Assembly: GCA_018907035.1 (NCBI GenBank)
Contig: JACCIC010000271.1
Coordinates: forward strand, 241,001 to 305,000
DNA length: 64,000 nucleotides
Source of the DNA: Sycobia sp. Sy_11
Taxonomy: Eukaryota > Arthropoda > Insecta > Hymenoptera > Epichrysomallidae
Reading direction: 5' to 3'
The position numbers and the translations under genes were made by a program. The notes under the pieces are model-generated. The model was not told where the DNA came from. It searched no databases and saw nothing but the letters and a program-made list of their open reading frames with translations. Of this stretch, positions 35,502 to 46,870 are shown piece by piece (within the stretch, counting starts at the first letter, position 1; every line of letters begins with the position of its first letter).

Positions 35502-36490
35502 CTAGTTCACAGAAGGCTTTGTCAGCCACACTGGGCCATGCCACCACAGACATTTATCGCGCAATTCAAGGGGAGTTACTCCTCGAGTAGCTAAATCAGC
35601 CGGATTTCCTTTGCTACAAACATGTAGCCATTTAGCCTCTGGCAAATACGTTTGAATATACGAGACGCCATTTGCAATAAATGTTTTACAGTAGCAGGGA
35701 TGTTTGTTTAGCCACTTTAGAACTATCTGGCTATCGGACCATAAGGTGATCGGGCTATCTTTGATAAAATCTAATGTTTTTATATGGGATATAAATTTTA
35801 CAAGTAAAATAGCCTCGCATAGCTCTAAGTTCGGTAAGCTGACGGTCTTCACAGGAGAAACCTTTGTCTTCGTGGCTAATAAAGTTACGCGAAAATTCTT
35901 TCCCTCCCGGATTCGCAAATATACGACGACAGCATAAGCGGGCGAAGAAGCGTTAGCGAAGCCATGAAGTTCGCATATTTGATTTTCCGTCGCTCCGAGC
36001 TAACGATTGATGGATACTGTTGGCAAAACCGACAATGACTAGCAGTAGTTAATCCAGCGTTCGCGCAAAGCATCGGGCAATAACTCGTCCCATCCATTTT
36101 TATTTATCCACAGGTCCTGCAAATTTTCTTTGCCGTTACGGTTATCCGGGCGAGCCATCCTAGCGGGTCGAATAACCGCGCAATGTTAGACAATACTGCC
36201 CTCTTTATTAATTTATCAGAAAGACAATCTAACTGAGCTGCACTGAATCTAAATTCGTCTTAAACCGCATTCCAATGTACGCCAAGCGTTTTTATCGAAT
36301 TATTTCGATCGATTTCTTTCTTGTGCTTGACATTATTTTGTTTTCTGCGCGATGAAATAAGCTCCGGATAATTCGCAGCCCACTTATCTAATAAAATTCC
36401 TACCGATTTCAGGAGCTCAGTCAGTTGCAGACTTTTCTGAATTGCGGTAAACAGTTGCTTTGTTGAATCTAATTTCGACTAAACTACACG
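35502..36490 (-). pseudogene. BEL/Pao RT C-terminal part and RNase H
   Basis: The open part 35502-35918 includes VKTVSLPNLELCEAILLVKF, ITLWSDSQIVLKWLNKHP and WLHVCSKGNPADLATRG, all typical of BEL/Pao RNase H. Upstream, read through shifts to about 36490, are WAANYPELISSRRK, KTLGVHWNAV and RAVLSNIARLFDPLGWLARI, the region just after RT. The catalytic part of RT itself is missing. Degraded protein, no function expected. Confidence 0.85.
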
Positions 36491-36901
36491 AAATGAAACA
36501 AGTACTACCCCTACGATTCGTGCAGCTACAATAATATAATACAAGATTTATCTATTAACATTTATATTAATTATACTTATCACTAAAATAAAGAACGATT
36601 ATCAAACGCTTAAAACTATGTAAATATTATAACGCGCCATTAAATATAAACTAACAATTCTAAATACGCAGGCTAATACAAACTATTTCGCTTATTTGAC
36701 ATAAATCGCACGATGAATGAACCTATATTCGTTCTTATAATATATGTGTGATCTTATGTTAGGCGACCCTTTGTATTTTATATGCTTCTATCCCACGTAC
36801 TATTTATTTATTTAAACTTAATACACATCCTACCCGGGGCACCAAAATGTTTCGTAAGTTCTAATTATAAAATTCAACTCTAAAGTCAATAAATCGATAA
36901 C

Positions 36902-38630
36902 AACAACAACACAAACAACAACAAAAATAATAATAATAATAATAATATAGGATGATGCGTGTTCGGGCTAAATAAATAAAGAGCAAGGAATTTATTTTAC
37001 GACTCTTAATAAATAAAGAAAGAAAAGGCATAAAAAACCTCCATTCAACGGGTGGAGGACAAAGCCGTGAGTTTTACAAATACAGCAAATTTTATGATAC
37101 GAGTTTAACACTAAATCGAATTATATAATGAGAAGAATACTAAAAATAATTCCAAAAACAAAACGTCACCTTAAGATGTTCTTTCGAGAGCTCTCTTACC
37201 TTATAATAATAAAGCTTTGACGGTTTTTTTGCTGAGGCGAGGGTTCATGTAGGAGAGTTTTTTCGCATTCCCTCCTAGACAATGTCACGACCCCAACGTC
37301 TTGGGAACGGGAATCCCTAGTCGCTGACGACAGCCACGGCACCACAGCCTCACAGGAGGACTCTCCATGGGGAGTCCCATCGAGATTCGCTCATGGGCGG
37401 TTCTCAACAAAGCCGCTTCGCCTTGTCTACAAAATCTACATGCACAGTGCACAATACACCAGCTTTGCGAGTCCAGCTGATATCTAATACACGAAGGCAC
37501 GTAACACTCCGTCCCGTAATGTTTGTGCAATAAGCGGAGACACCGTATTCATTTTAAGGATACAAATCTATACAAACTTTAAGCCTAGAAGTCGACTCGC
37601 GGAACACTGAAGTAGAAGTGAAGTTTGCCCCGACAAAATGTTACCCTATATTGGTGGTAGGGGAAATAAATTAGCTCGTTCATTGATTTAAAGCCAGATG
37701 GTCAACATTTTCCGTAGGATGTAAGGATTTCATCCGGGTAGAATATGAGCATTAAAGCCATAAAATATAATTACAGCGAGCGTGGTACGACATACCCCGA
37801 CAAGATGCGCGCAGTTCGAAATGCAACGGTCCTCTTGCAAATGCCATCTACTTTCGGGCGTATTTCAATGGTATACAAATCCTGAACAATAATTTTTTTT
37901 CTTAAATAGAGAAACATTATGAATTAAATATAATACATTAAATATTTTAAGTAAGAAATAAGGAGACAAAAGAAAGTTAGTCGTTCAAAATATATAAATA
38001 TATAACTATAGCAATGAGACCTTCAAATATACATTTAACTAATTCTAAATATTTGAAAAATAGAAGTTATTTAATTATAATCTTCAGATAAAAACGCTTT
38101 AATGAATTTTGTTTAGGCAAGGAGCACAGTAGCAATAAATACAGGATTTTTAGGATCTATTCTTAAAGATAATAGCATTAATAACTGATTCAAACATCTT
38201 ATTTATTTTTCTAATTTTCAATTATTAAATAAATTGATTGATTGATTGTGCTACATTTACTTTCTCTGTAGATTTCTTTAATTTCAAATTTTATTCATTT
38301 AAATAGATACTTTTTGAAAGAAATAAATAGTTCCTTCATATACCATTAATAAAACATTTATTTAAAATAAGTCATTTATTTATTTAAAATACTAAAATGT
38401 TTATTTAAATACAATAAATATTTTGTTGATTTATGAACACTAAATATTTGCTGTAAGAAATTCGATTCTTCGTTTAAAAAATATGTATTAGCTATAAAGA
38501 AATATTTCTTAAAAGTACAATATTTAATTTCGTATAATTCAAATAAAATGTGAAATGGAACTGTATTATCTTAACTTATTTGACTGTCATTTTTGTAATC
38601 TTCAACCATATAATCATACACTATATATTA
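36902..38630. other. unassigned; may hold the rest of the BEL/Pao 5' LTR
   Basis: AAC and AAT trinucleotide repeats lie at 36900-36947. A GC-richer part (about 37255-37560) has an 81-codon minus-strand frame rich in Cys (RYQLDSQSWCIVHCACRFC) that I do not recognise. Near 37640-37665 GTTACCCTATATT is followed by TGGTGGTAGGGG, reminiscent of an LTR end plus primer-binding site. From 37890 on the sequence is plain AT-rich. Confidence 0.35.
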
Positions 38631-39186
38631 CGAGAGCAATTCAATACGTACCTTGAATAAGTATATTTTTTCAAAAATTTTTTTTTATTTTTCAACATAG
38701 ACACCTTTTAGAAAGATACACTTCTCCCAACGTTCAGGCCATTTTTTAACCCCTCCAACAAAAAACAACGAATTTTCGAACCCTCCAAAATAAGCCTCTG
38801 TCTCGGCGACGACTTCCTCGCTGAAGAAGTCGCAGAGAGACAGATCGGGTGAATACGGAGGGTGCGGCAACAATTAATAACGTAATTCATACAGTATGGT
38901 GGCGACAACTCGAGATGAATGTACCAGTGCATTATTGTGATGAAACAACACCAAATGTAGCCGCGTCTCCTTCAATCTTTTGTCCAAGCGGTCCTATACA
39001 TCTCTGGAGTATTATCCAGTGACCGTTCTTCCATTTTATAAAAAGTCCATCAGGATAATGTCATTCGTATCCCAAAAAATCGTCGCCATGACCTTTCCGA
39101 CCAATGGGACCGTCTTCGCCTTCTTTGGAGTAAATTCACGGCGAGAAATCTATTTTTTTATCCGGATACTTACTGAACCGCTCTCG
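38631..39186 (-). mobile_element. mariner deletion derivative (556 bp) with TIRs
   Basis: Ends CGAGAGCAATTCAATACGTACC (left) and, reversed from the right, CGAGAGCGGTTCAGTAAGTA are flanked by TA (38629-38630 and 39187-39188). The minus strand reads LPHPPYSPDLSLCDFF then SEEVVAETEAYFGGFENS and KKWPERWEKC, with a short deletion between, giving the transposase C-terminal third. The termini resemble the 18400-19284 element. Most of the transposase is missing. Confidence 0.85.
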
Positions 39187-39188
39187 TA

Positions 39189-39683
39189 TATTGCAATAAA
39201 GAATAATTATATTTATGTTTTTTTTATGCATTATATATATATATATATATATATATATGGTCAAAGCCATGAACAATTTTTTGAATTTGACGCAATGGCG
39301 CATGAAAGTAGACTTTCAGATATGCTCATACCAGGTGTGAACCTTAATCACAACTGCGCTAGTAATGTTAAATATATAATGAGGATGAGTAAAAAACGTA
39401 CACAGTGGATCGATGTATGTTCTATAATAATTTAATGAGCGGATAAGAGACAATAATTACAAGAACAAATGATGTTTTAGATGATACTTGGACTAAAGTT
39501 GAAGAAAGTCCGAAATTACTATATCATTCGCACTTACAAAATACCTTACATATAGGCGGACACAATTGCTATTCGTTAAAGATATTTAGAAAATCTATGG
39601 TTATGAGATGACTGAGAACACCAAGGAATGGCGATTATTGCCCTAACGTGCTATAGATTAGTGCCAAGATGACAGCAACTGCC
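39189..39683. other. spacer with (TA)n and an unidentified open stretch
   Basis: A (TA)n run lies at 39232-39258. After it the plus strand is open to 39435 and reads FFEFDAMAHESRLSDMLIPG, which looks protein-like but matches no family I know. It could be a lone exon (a GTATGT donor-like sequence is at 39415) or element debris. Confidence 0.35.
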
Positions 39684-39687
39684 TTAA

Positions 39688-39827
39688 CCTTTAGACTGCC
39701 GGCATTTTTGCCTTATAAATTGATATTTTTGATCTGCAAAATTTATACATAAAAACACTTCATATCTCTAGAGTAGCTGTCACGGTCATAGGTGGATCAT
39801 ATATGAGCCAGTTCGGTAGTCTAAAGG
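39688..39827. mobile_element. 140-bp MITE of piggyBac type (TTAA target)
   Basis: TTAA at 39684-39687 and 39828-39831 flank inverted ends CCTTTAGACTGCCGG and, reversed, CCTTTAGACTACCGA (13 of 15 match). TTAA duplication and CCTTT-like ends are characteristic of piggyBac elements. No coding capacity. Confidence 0.8.
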
Positions 39828-39831
39828 TTAA

Positions 39832-40373
39832 CGATAGAATCGCCCTTATACGTGGTGATACTGGGGGAATTCCAAATCCCTTTATTCATGAATCGAGGAG
39901 TGCAACCGCGCTCCGAAGATAAGTATGGGTACTACATCCTTCGGAAGACCGTGCTATATATACATTGATATTGGGTTTCGAAATTTTCAAATAATTATTG
40001 CATCAATATTAAACCATTGTTTTACTTTTAATTATGCTTAAAAGAAAGCTATTCCGTTATACTTCAATTCAACAAAACTTTTATCTAAAAAACTTTTATT
40101 ATACTAAAGTTATTAAGCAGTGAATTTTTTTACCTCCGTTTTCATTATCTTTCTAGTTATATAATTTTGTCCATCCGGTGAATATACACTAGATTTGCGT
40201 AATTTCCGGCATTAAATAAATATAATATATCTATTCTGCTATTATTACGTGGCACAGTAGTGCCCCGAAGTTGAGTTTAGAGGTTAGGTTAGAAAATTTT
40301 ATACAATATAATTAAATACCAATATAGACTTTTATACAAGACCGTTAAAAATATTTATTAATTTAGCTGCATG
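39832..40373. other. AT-rich spacer, no gene recognised
   Basis: No motif, TIR or coding similarity was seen. Confidence 0.45.
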
Positions 40374-41597
40374 ATGAGTACCAATTCGTGTTAGTTTCAA
40401 AATCGTTACTTATTATTATTCAATAAAAAAGTTGCTTATAAAAAGTGTGCTCATGCACTCACTTATTTATTACGTGGAAATATAGTACTATGAAAATATA
40501 ATTTAAAAATTATTTTGACACGTACTTGCGGGCTCGTCTTTGAAAAGTCTATGGTAATTTAAATGGTTAAAAAATATTGAGGAATAATATCCTTTGCAGA
40601 ACAGCACGCAAAATAAACTATAGTTCCCAGTCTATTGAATGAACTAAAATTAATTAATTGTAGATTGAATATTTACGAATGTTTGTGAAAAGACATTAAA
40701 TAATTTAATATATTTTTATCAACGTAAATGCTTATTTTATCAAAGAAACTTAAATCTATACAACATAATATTATGATCAATTCATAATTACTTGAATATT
40801 TCAAGTTTTTATCGGTAAGTTCAGTTAAATTACATAACAAAGAAGATGACGCAAGTAATGTTTGTTATCTTAAATATTTTAAAATATGTATCAGTTTTTA
40901 TCCGTTATATTGTTTTTTTATAAAATAATTTATTGTCAGTAAATTTTTCAGTCAGTCAGTCAAATTTTTGTATTTCACTATCTTCTACTTGATGTAATCT
41001 ATCGCATCTAAGATCACTATGATCTTTGCCTAAGAACCAATAACATGAACATTGGAAAATCATGATTACTCAGATCGGCAAGTACATTTTCATAACATTA
41101 CAATTACTTTGTCAGATAAATTTTTAGTATTTCTATAAAATTCTGTTACTAGTGATTTGATGAAAAGTGCAATTTACTGAAAATGAAAACTGATTTTCAA
41201 CTGATTTCAAAATGATTTCAAATAATTTTTTACATAAATGATTATGATTATTGCAAGTAATTTAAACTGATTTTAAACGGTTTTGAAATGACTAGTATAA
41301 GAGAGACGAATGATTTCAGAGAGCGAAAAGGTCTTCAGTGAAATTTAAATGAATAAGAATTCTGAAAATAAAACAATGAAATAATTGAATATCTACAATT
41401 CTCATGCTTACCAAAAAACTTTTCAAAGACGAGCCCGCAAGTACATGTCAAAAGAATTTTTAAATTATATTTTCATAGTACTGTATTCCCACATTATAAA
41501 TAAGTGAGTGCATGAGCACACTTTTAATAAGCAACTTTTTTATTGAATAATAATAAGTAATAATTTTGAAACGATACTTACACGAATTTGTACTCAT
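40374..41597. mobile_element. 1.2-kb non-autonomous element with ~180-bp TIRs
   Basis: The left arm 40374-40555 and right arm 41415-41597 are inverted copies at about 90% by eye. Shared blocks include TTATTCAATAAAAAAGTTGC, GTGTGCTCATGCACTCACTT and GTACTTGCGGGCTCGTCTTT. The 860 bp between the arms are AT-rich without coding capacity. Outer ends are ATGAGTAC and GTACTCAT. A target duplication could not be fixed, so the superfamily is open. Confidence 0.75.
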
Positions 41598-42327
41598 ACA
41601 TATTTATATAATATACATATTTATATACATATTTATATACTTGACTATGTAAAACTTGATTTCAATACTTTGTTTTATTTAGATTAAAAGCAATTGATTA
41701 TAATCCTGAAACATCATTTTATTACCATCTTAGGCTATAACTTTCTTTAAGAATATTTATGTGAAGTCTAAATAGGAAAAAAGATCATATATATAAATAC
41801 AATACATTATAAAGAAGAGCTTTTAAATGATTAGAATGTCCAATACATCATACTTGCCTTCTGTTATACTTTTGTATAAAGTAATTTTAAAGAGATTTAA
41901 TATAATTAGAGTGTCTGAGACTATATTTTGATACAATATAAATAGTATTAAATTGCACGTAATTAAATTTTAATATAACTGAAAATTACGATTTAATAAA
42001 ACACAAATTCAGTCTTGGACGGAACAATATACACAATATTATATTTGTATTGTATGCAGCGCAAGTCAACTTAATTTCAAATGCGAAATTTCAAATCAAA
42101 ATTTTAAATTCAAATGCCGTCCACAATTTACATATCTAATTATAAATGTTGAGAATGTTTTTATAAGTTTAGTAACCGGTAGCGTCATGGGTTATATACG
42201 AGTTGCGATGTAAATCTTGGATTCACCTAGCGACAAATATTTGAAACAGTTTTATTTTTAACAAATCAAATTTGAAAATCAATAATATGCTTCTGAAATT
42301 AAATTTAATGCATTTCATTACATATAT

Positions 42328-42377
<50 letters not shown>

Positions 42378-42659
42378 CAAATTAATTTGATTTAGACAAT
42401 TTAAATAAATTCTTTTTAGATTAATAGTGCTTTTTTAAATAAAAAAAACGCTTGAACTAAATGAGATAATATATTTAAATATATGTTTTATATAATGAAA
42501 AAGAGTTGCTTATATAAAACAAATAATTCTTTTTTTGAATTTCAAGATCTCAATTTAAAATCTCAACTCATTTTCAATTTCAACCTATTTATTTCAAATT
42601 ATCAAATTTTGTTTTAGTGTACTTAAAATTACAAAAACTATTTCAAACAATAGTTCTTG
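41598..42659. other. AT-rich spacer with (TA)n
   Basis: No gene recognised. A (TA)n tract lies at 42332-42374. Confidence 0.5.
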
Positions 42660-43245
42660 ATCTTATAATAATACATATTTTATACTATGCATTGAATTTC
42701 TACAATGATATTTTCTCGAAAACAATGCATTCGATATAGCGGTATTTAGTATAAACATAGAATTATATAGGGGATGCCGACACGAAACTGTTGAATTTTT
42801 TTCCAAAAATATATATAGATAGTACCGGAAAATTGTATAGAATAAAAAACATGTATGTTAATGGGTTCTATGATTTTGGTTTGAAATTTTATTTGAACTT
42901 TTATCTTTTCATGGATAAATTAAACAAGCCATGATTTTCATGGAGTTTTTATGGATTTGAGAATAAATATTTACTTTCAGTCTAAAGTTATTATGATGTT
43001 TGTAATCCGCGCTCCAACCAACATAAGTATAAAATCTTTCAGAAAAATAGGGTAACAGAAGTAACTAAATATATACACACCAGTGCCGAAGCTTGAGGGG
43101 GACACCAAGATGGAATATTCTCAGAGGATAAAATTAACTATAGGAATATAGATTTATAGATAGAGAATTATTTACATAGATATTATTTAACTGTTTAAAT
43201 CTGTTATATTACTGTCTTGAATGAAGCCGAGGTGGTGGATGCTAA
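42660..43245 (+). mobile_element. non-autonomous Helitron, copy B (5'-truncated or diverged)
   Basis: Follows the 3' two thirds of copies A and C: TTCTCGAAAACAATG, GAATAAAAAACATGTATG, TTATTTAACTG and the end GAATGAAGCCGAGG..GCTAA followed by T (43242-43245). The terminal hairpin is weaker than in copy A. It ends a few bases before the (TA)n and Gypsy I. Confidence 0.65.
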
Positions 43246-43280
43246 TATATATATATATATTGTAACGGGTTACTTAATTG

Positions 43281-43415
43281 TTAAACACTCGGAGGGATGG
43301 GGCGAGCAGATCGGTAGCTCCGACGGACTACCGTCAAGGCCAAACCTTGCTCCCACATCTCCCCGAGCAGCTCCTTAAAACGGGCAACGAAGGATTCGTC
43401 CATCAAATTGTCCAT
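43281..43415 (-). other. short open frame (44 codons) near the 3' end of Gypsy I
   Basis: Starts with ATG at 43415 and reads MDNLMDESFVARFKELLGEM, with a coding-like feel, ending at a TAA inside the presumed LTR. No family recognised. It may be a chance frame in the LTR or an accessory peptide. Confidence 0.25.
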
Positions 43416-43496
43416 GTGAAACAAATAAAAGAAGGACGAACTATATTAATAGGAAGGAGAAAACTATTTCTCCTTCCGTGGCCTCCCACGCGGTCT

Positions 43497-43970
43497 TCAT
43501 TCTGTTGGGTCCTTTCGACGAGAGGACGTCATATCTTGAGACGAAGACCGCTGGATCAAAAGTTTAATTTTACGTGGACGACCTCGTTTCCTACCCGGGA
43601 TGAAACCTAACGCTTCGCGAGTATTTTCGGGATCGTCCTGCGCAGAGGACCTTGCTCTAGAATCTTCACCCGCTGGCGAAGACTCTCGCATTACAGGTGG
43701 GTCGCTCGTCACCTCATCGTGATCCAACGGAGGTTGAGGATTCATTTCTTCTTCTTCTGGTCCCAGCGGCGGATGGGGTAAAACCTCATCCTCAGGTTCC
43801 AGCGTAGAAATATCCTCCAAGAGATCGTTTTCCTCGGGTTGGACGTACGGCTTGAGTTGTTCAGCATGAACTAACTGTTTAATCCGTTCGTCACAACCTT
43901 CCAGCTCATACGTATTAGTCCCTTTTGTACTATAACAAAATGACCCGCGTATTTAGGGGCTAATTTAGGC
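43497..43970 (-). pseudogene. Gypsy I integrase C-terminal region and tail
   Basis: The reading LAPKYAGHFVIVQKGTNTYE (about 43920-43960) is the SH3-like/GPY part of a Gypsy integrase. The open tail 43497-43820 is acidic and Pro-rich (EDEVLPHPPLGPEEEE) and ends with RKRGRPRKIK, an AT-hook-like basic motif. It is separated from the catalytic core by a deletion at about 43975 that removes the rest of the core. Confidence 0.7.
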
Positions 43971-43971
43971 A

Positions 43972-44750
43972 TTACTCCTTGCGGGTTTTCAAAGTCCTGT
44001 TAACCCGCTCCACTGGATTAGCCTGCGGATGGTACAGTGGAGTAAGGGTATGAAGTGTACCCGCTTCCACTAAGTATTCGTCAATCGTACGATTTTTAAA
44101 TTCAGTACCATTGTCCGACAGGAAGACCTCTGGCGCGCCGAATTTGAGTATGATCCTCTCTTTCAATTCTTTGAGGATCGTCCTGGCATTCGCTTTACGG
44201 ATGGGGATACATTCTACCCACCGTGTAAACAAATCTTGAAATACCAGGATATACTCAAATCCATGGCGAATCTTTACAAATGGTTTGGTCATATCGCCAG
44301 CGACCATTTGCCAAGGTCTTTCTAAAACTCTCCGACCCATTAAACCAGCAGGTGTTTTTGGTGCACCTTGGACTGCTGGCATATAAGACAGTTTTTCACA
44401 TATTCTTGAACTGTCTTATAAAATCCAGGCCAGTAATAATATTTGCTGACTCCAGCGAAAGTTTTCTCACGTCCTGGATGTCCGGCCGTAGGATTATCGT
44501 GACACTCTTTAAGAACTGTATCACGACGTTCCTTAGGAACGACGATCTTCCAAGTGTCCTCATCGCCCATGATGACTTCGAAGACTTCATCTGGACGATA
44601 ACAATATATTGTCCCCCGATTACTTTCCATTTCGGATAATCGTTGGAACGATTTTGGACGTTCTTGAACCATTGTAAATACCACTCGTCTTGGGTATCTC
44701 TTGCGCAGCTTACAGTTGAGCAAGATAGATCGTCTCCCTCGGACATTCAA
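43972..44750 (-). pseudogene. Gypsy I integrase: zinc-binding and catalytic core
   Basis: The zinc-binding half (44340-44750) has LKECHDNPTAGHPGREKTFA and YVKNCLICQQSK, an H2C2 domain with spacing as in the family. The core (43972-44382, another frame) has MVAGDMTKPF, FLSDNGTEFKN and ANPVERVNRTLK, so D, D and E of the catalytic triad are all readable. After KTRKE the rest of the domain is deleted. The shift between the halves lies near 44380. Confidence 0.85.
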
Positions 44751-44754
44751 GAAA

Positions 44755-45964
44755 GGGCATCTGGCACGTTGTTCAACGTCCCTTTACGATGCTCTACATC
44801 AAAACTTTGCCCTTGAAATCTTAGAGCCCATCGTGCTAGTCTGCCAGCTGGGTTCTGCATAGTACGAATCCACCTCAAACTGCTGTGGTCCGTAACGATA
44901 CGGAAATGATATCCATCTATATAAGGACGGAACTTATCAATAGCCTATATGACAGATAAGCATTCTCTCTCAGCTACCGAATAGTTTCTTTCAGCTTGGG
45001 AGAGTGCTCTACTCTAGAACTCCAACACCCGTTCTTGTCCGTCGACTTCCTGCGTAAGGACCGCTCCAATACCAGTGTCACTCACATCTGTTTGCACGGT
45101 GAACTGGATATCGAACGAAGGTCTATGCAGGATGGGTGCCGAAGCGATCATTGATTTGATCTTGTCGAAAGAGGCTTGTTGTTCCTCGGTCCATTCATAA
45201 CGACAATCTTTTCTAGTTAGACGTGTGAGTGGTTCGGCAATGGTAGCGAAATCTTTTAGAAATATCCTATACTACGATGTCATACCGAGGAAACGTCTAA
45301 GGTGCTTCACGTTTCTCGGTTCCGTGTAGCGCATTACTGGTTCGATCTTCTCGAGATCGGGACAGAATCCCTCACGATTGACGAGAACACCTAAGTATTT
45401 GACTTCGGTGTGCCCAAAGAGACTCTTTTCTCGGTTTATCGTGAGTCCAGCTTCATGTACTCGAGCAAGAACATGACGTATTCAGTCTAAGTGTTTTTCG
45501 AATGTCTCAGTAGCGATGATAATATCGTCTAGATATGAAAAGGCATTCGGCTCGAGATCTGGTCCGATAATTCGGTCTATAAGTCATTGAAACGATGCTC
45601 CAGCGTTAGATAGACCGAAGGGCATCCTGGTAAACTGGAATAACCCCATTCCAGGTACCGTAAATGCCGTTATCGGTTTGGATTCCGGATGAAGTGGTAT
45701 TTGATGATACGCGCTACTCAGATCTAAGGTAGAAATATATCTGGCTGATTGTAGCTTCCTTAGAATCTGGTCCATGTTAGGTAACGGGAATGCATCAGGT
45801 TTCGAAACTAAATTAACTTTTCGAAAGTCGATGCAAAATCTATGCTTCCCGTTACTTTTACGTACCATTACCACTGGGCTTAACCATCCACTTGTGCATG
45901 GTTCGACTACTCCAGTCTCTAACATTTCTCTAACTTGAGAATGCATCTCCTCTTGTATTTTCAT
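44755..45964 (-). pseudogene. Gypsy I reverse transcriptase and RNase H
   Basis: RT begins in the open part 45584-45964 with GVVEPCTSGWLSPVVMVRK, RFCIDFRKVN, ISTLDLSSAYHQIPL and MPFGLSNAGASFQ. A TGA at 45584-45586, in place of the expected Arg, then interrupts. The catalytic YLDD lies at about 45525-45536, followed by KYLGVLVNREGF. RNase H follows with the TDVSDTGIGAVL block and ERNYSVAERECLSVI, HFRIVTDHSSLRWI and RLARWALRFQ. Several in-frame stops replace expected Trp or Arg codons. Such stops fit G-to-A or CpG decay. Confidence 0.9.
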
Positions 45965-45982
45965 AGAGACTGGATATGCCTT

Positions 45983-46870
45983 TTAGCGTATAGGGCGAGC
46001 ATCTTCTACATCTATTATATGTTCCGCCCACGTCGTACGTACAAGTGGCACTTCTTCCGCCGGCAGAATTTTATTTAAGAGCTTTTTCATACGTTCTTGC
46101 TCCTGCCGTGATATATCCGAGAGACCAATGGATGCCAACCTCGAAAACTCCATGGTCAGATCAAAACCAGTATTTTCTTCTGAGTTTATTTCGCCTACTC
46201 GAATAATTTCAGAAGATAAGCCGTCAGTCAATCGCAACGGTGCCAGTCGTTGAATTTCATTACATGTGACTGCGGCTACATCCATCTTGACCCGTTTATT
46301 CGCTACTTGGACCCACAGCGAATTAACAATCGGATCATGGATGGTACCGAACGCTCGTGCAAAATTGGCTCCTACGTAGAAATCTACTTCAAGATTTGGG
46401 ATCACAGCAACTAATACATTGCGTGTGATCCCTGCCAATTCGAACGGCAGTTCGACGTGACCCGTGACGTAAAGCGGAGAATCCCCTGGGCCTCTAGCAC
46501 CAACTCCAGACGCTGGGTGGAAGTCTCGCTGGCAAGCTGTTGCTAATTGTAGCCCGATCTTGTCCATGACAGTACGAGACGCGCCGGTGTCGTACAATGC
46601 ACGGATCCGATATTCAGCAATTCGTACCGGGATCCACCAGCGCGCTTCTTCCGGCCGTGTTGCAATTTGGCTGGGATCTAATTCGCCACTGTCATTTTCC
46701 TCAGTCGACGGAATTTCCTCAACTGAATCAGGCCTCTCTTCGATCTGATTAGTCGAAGACGACTGAGAATTCGAGGAACAAGATCCTCGAATATTTTCGT
46801 CTGGGGTCACGTTTGGGTTATAAGTCGACCAAACCCCTATTGGCCGCCTTGCTTCCCGTTTTCCGAACAT
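45983..46870 (-). pseudogene. Gypsy I protease region (pol start), open for 295 codons
   Basis: The aspartic protease motif is ALYDTGASRTVM near residue 93, with a second conserved stretch DFYVGANFARAFG. The N-terminal part is acidic spacer, and the end runs into the RT linker (TWAEHIIDVEDARPIR) before a TAA at 45983. The frame overlaps the gag end (46837) by 34 bp, as in elements that make pol by frameshifting. The active site looks intact. Confidence 0.85.

Larger units (their letters stand above)
34148..36901 (-). mobile_element. BEL/Pao LTR retrotransposon relic
   Basis: Minus-strand pol domains lie between two LTR pieces that share TAAATCGAT-side sequence: 34160-34198 and 36863-36901 (ATTATAAAATT, ACTCTAA, GTCAATAAATCGAT). 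The 5' LTR ends at 36848 and is followed by a likely primer-binding site, TGGTGCCCCGGGTAGG, at 36844 down to 36829. Gag, protease and most of RT are missing. The 5' LTR extends right of 36901 by an unknown distance. A hexanucleotide array sits between integrase and the 3' LTR remnant. Confidence 0.75.

Noticed and set aside
43278..43610. 110-codon plus-strand frame at the Gypsy I end
   Set aside because: It lies opposite the minus-strand integrase tail and LTR and has no similarity.
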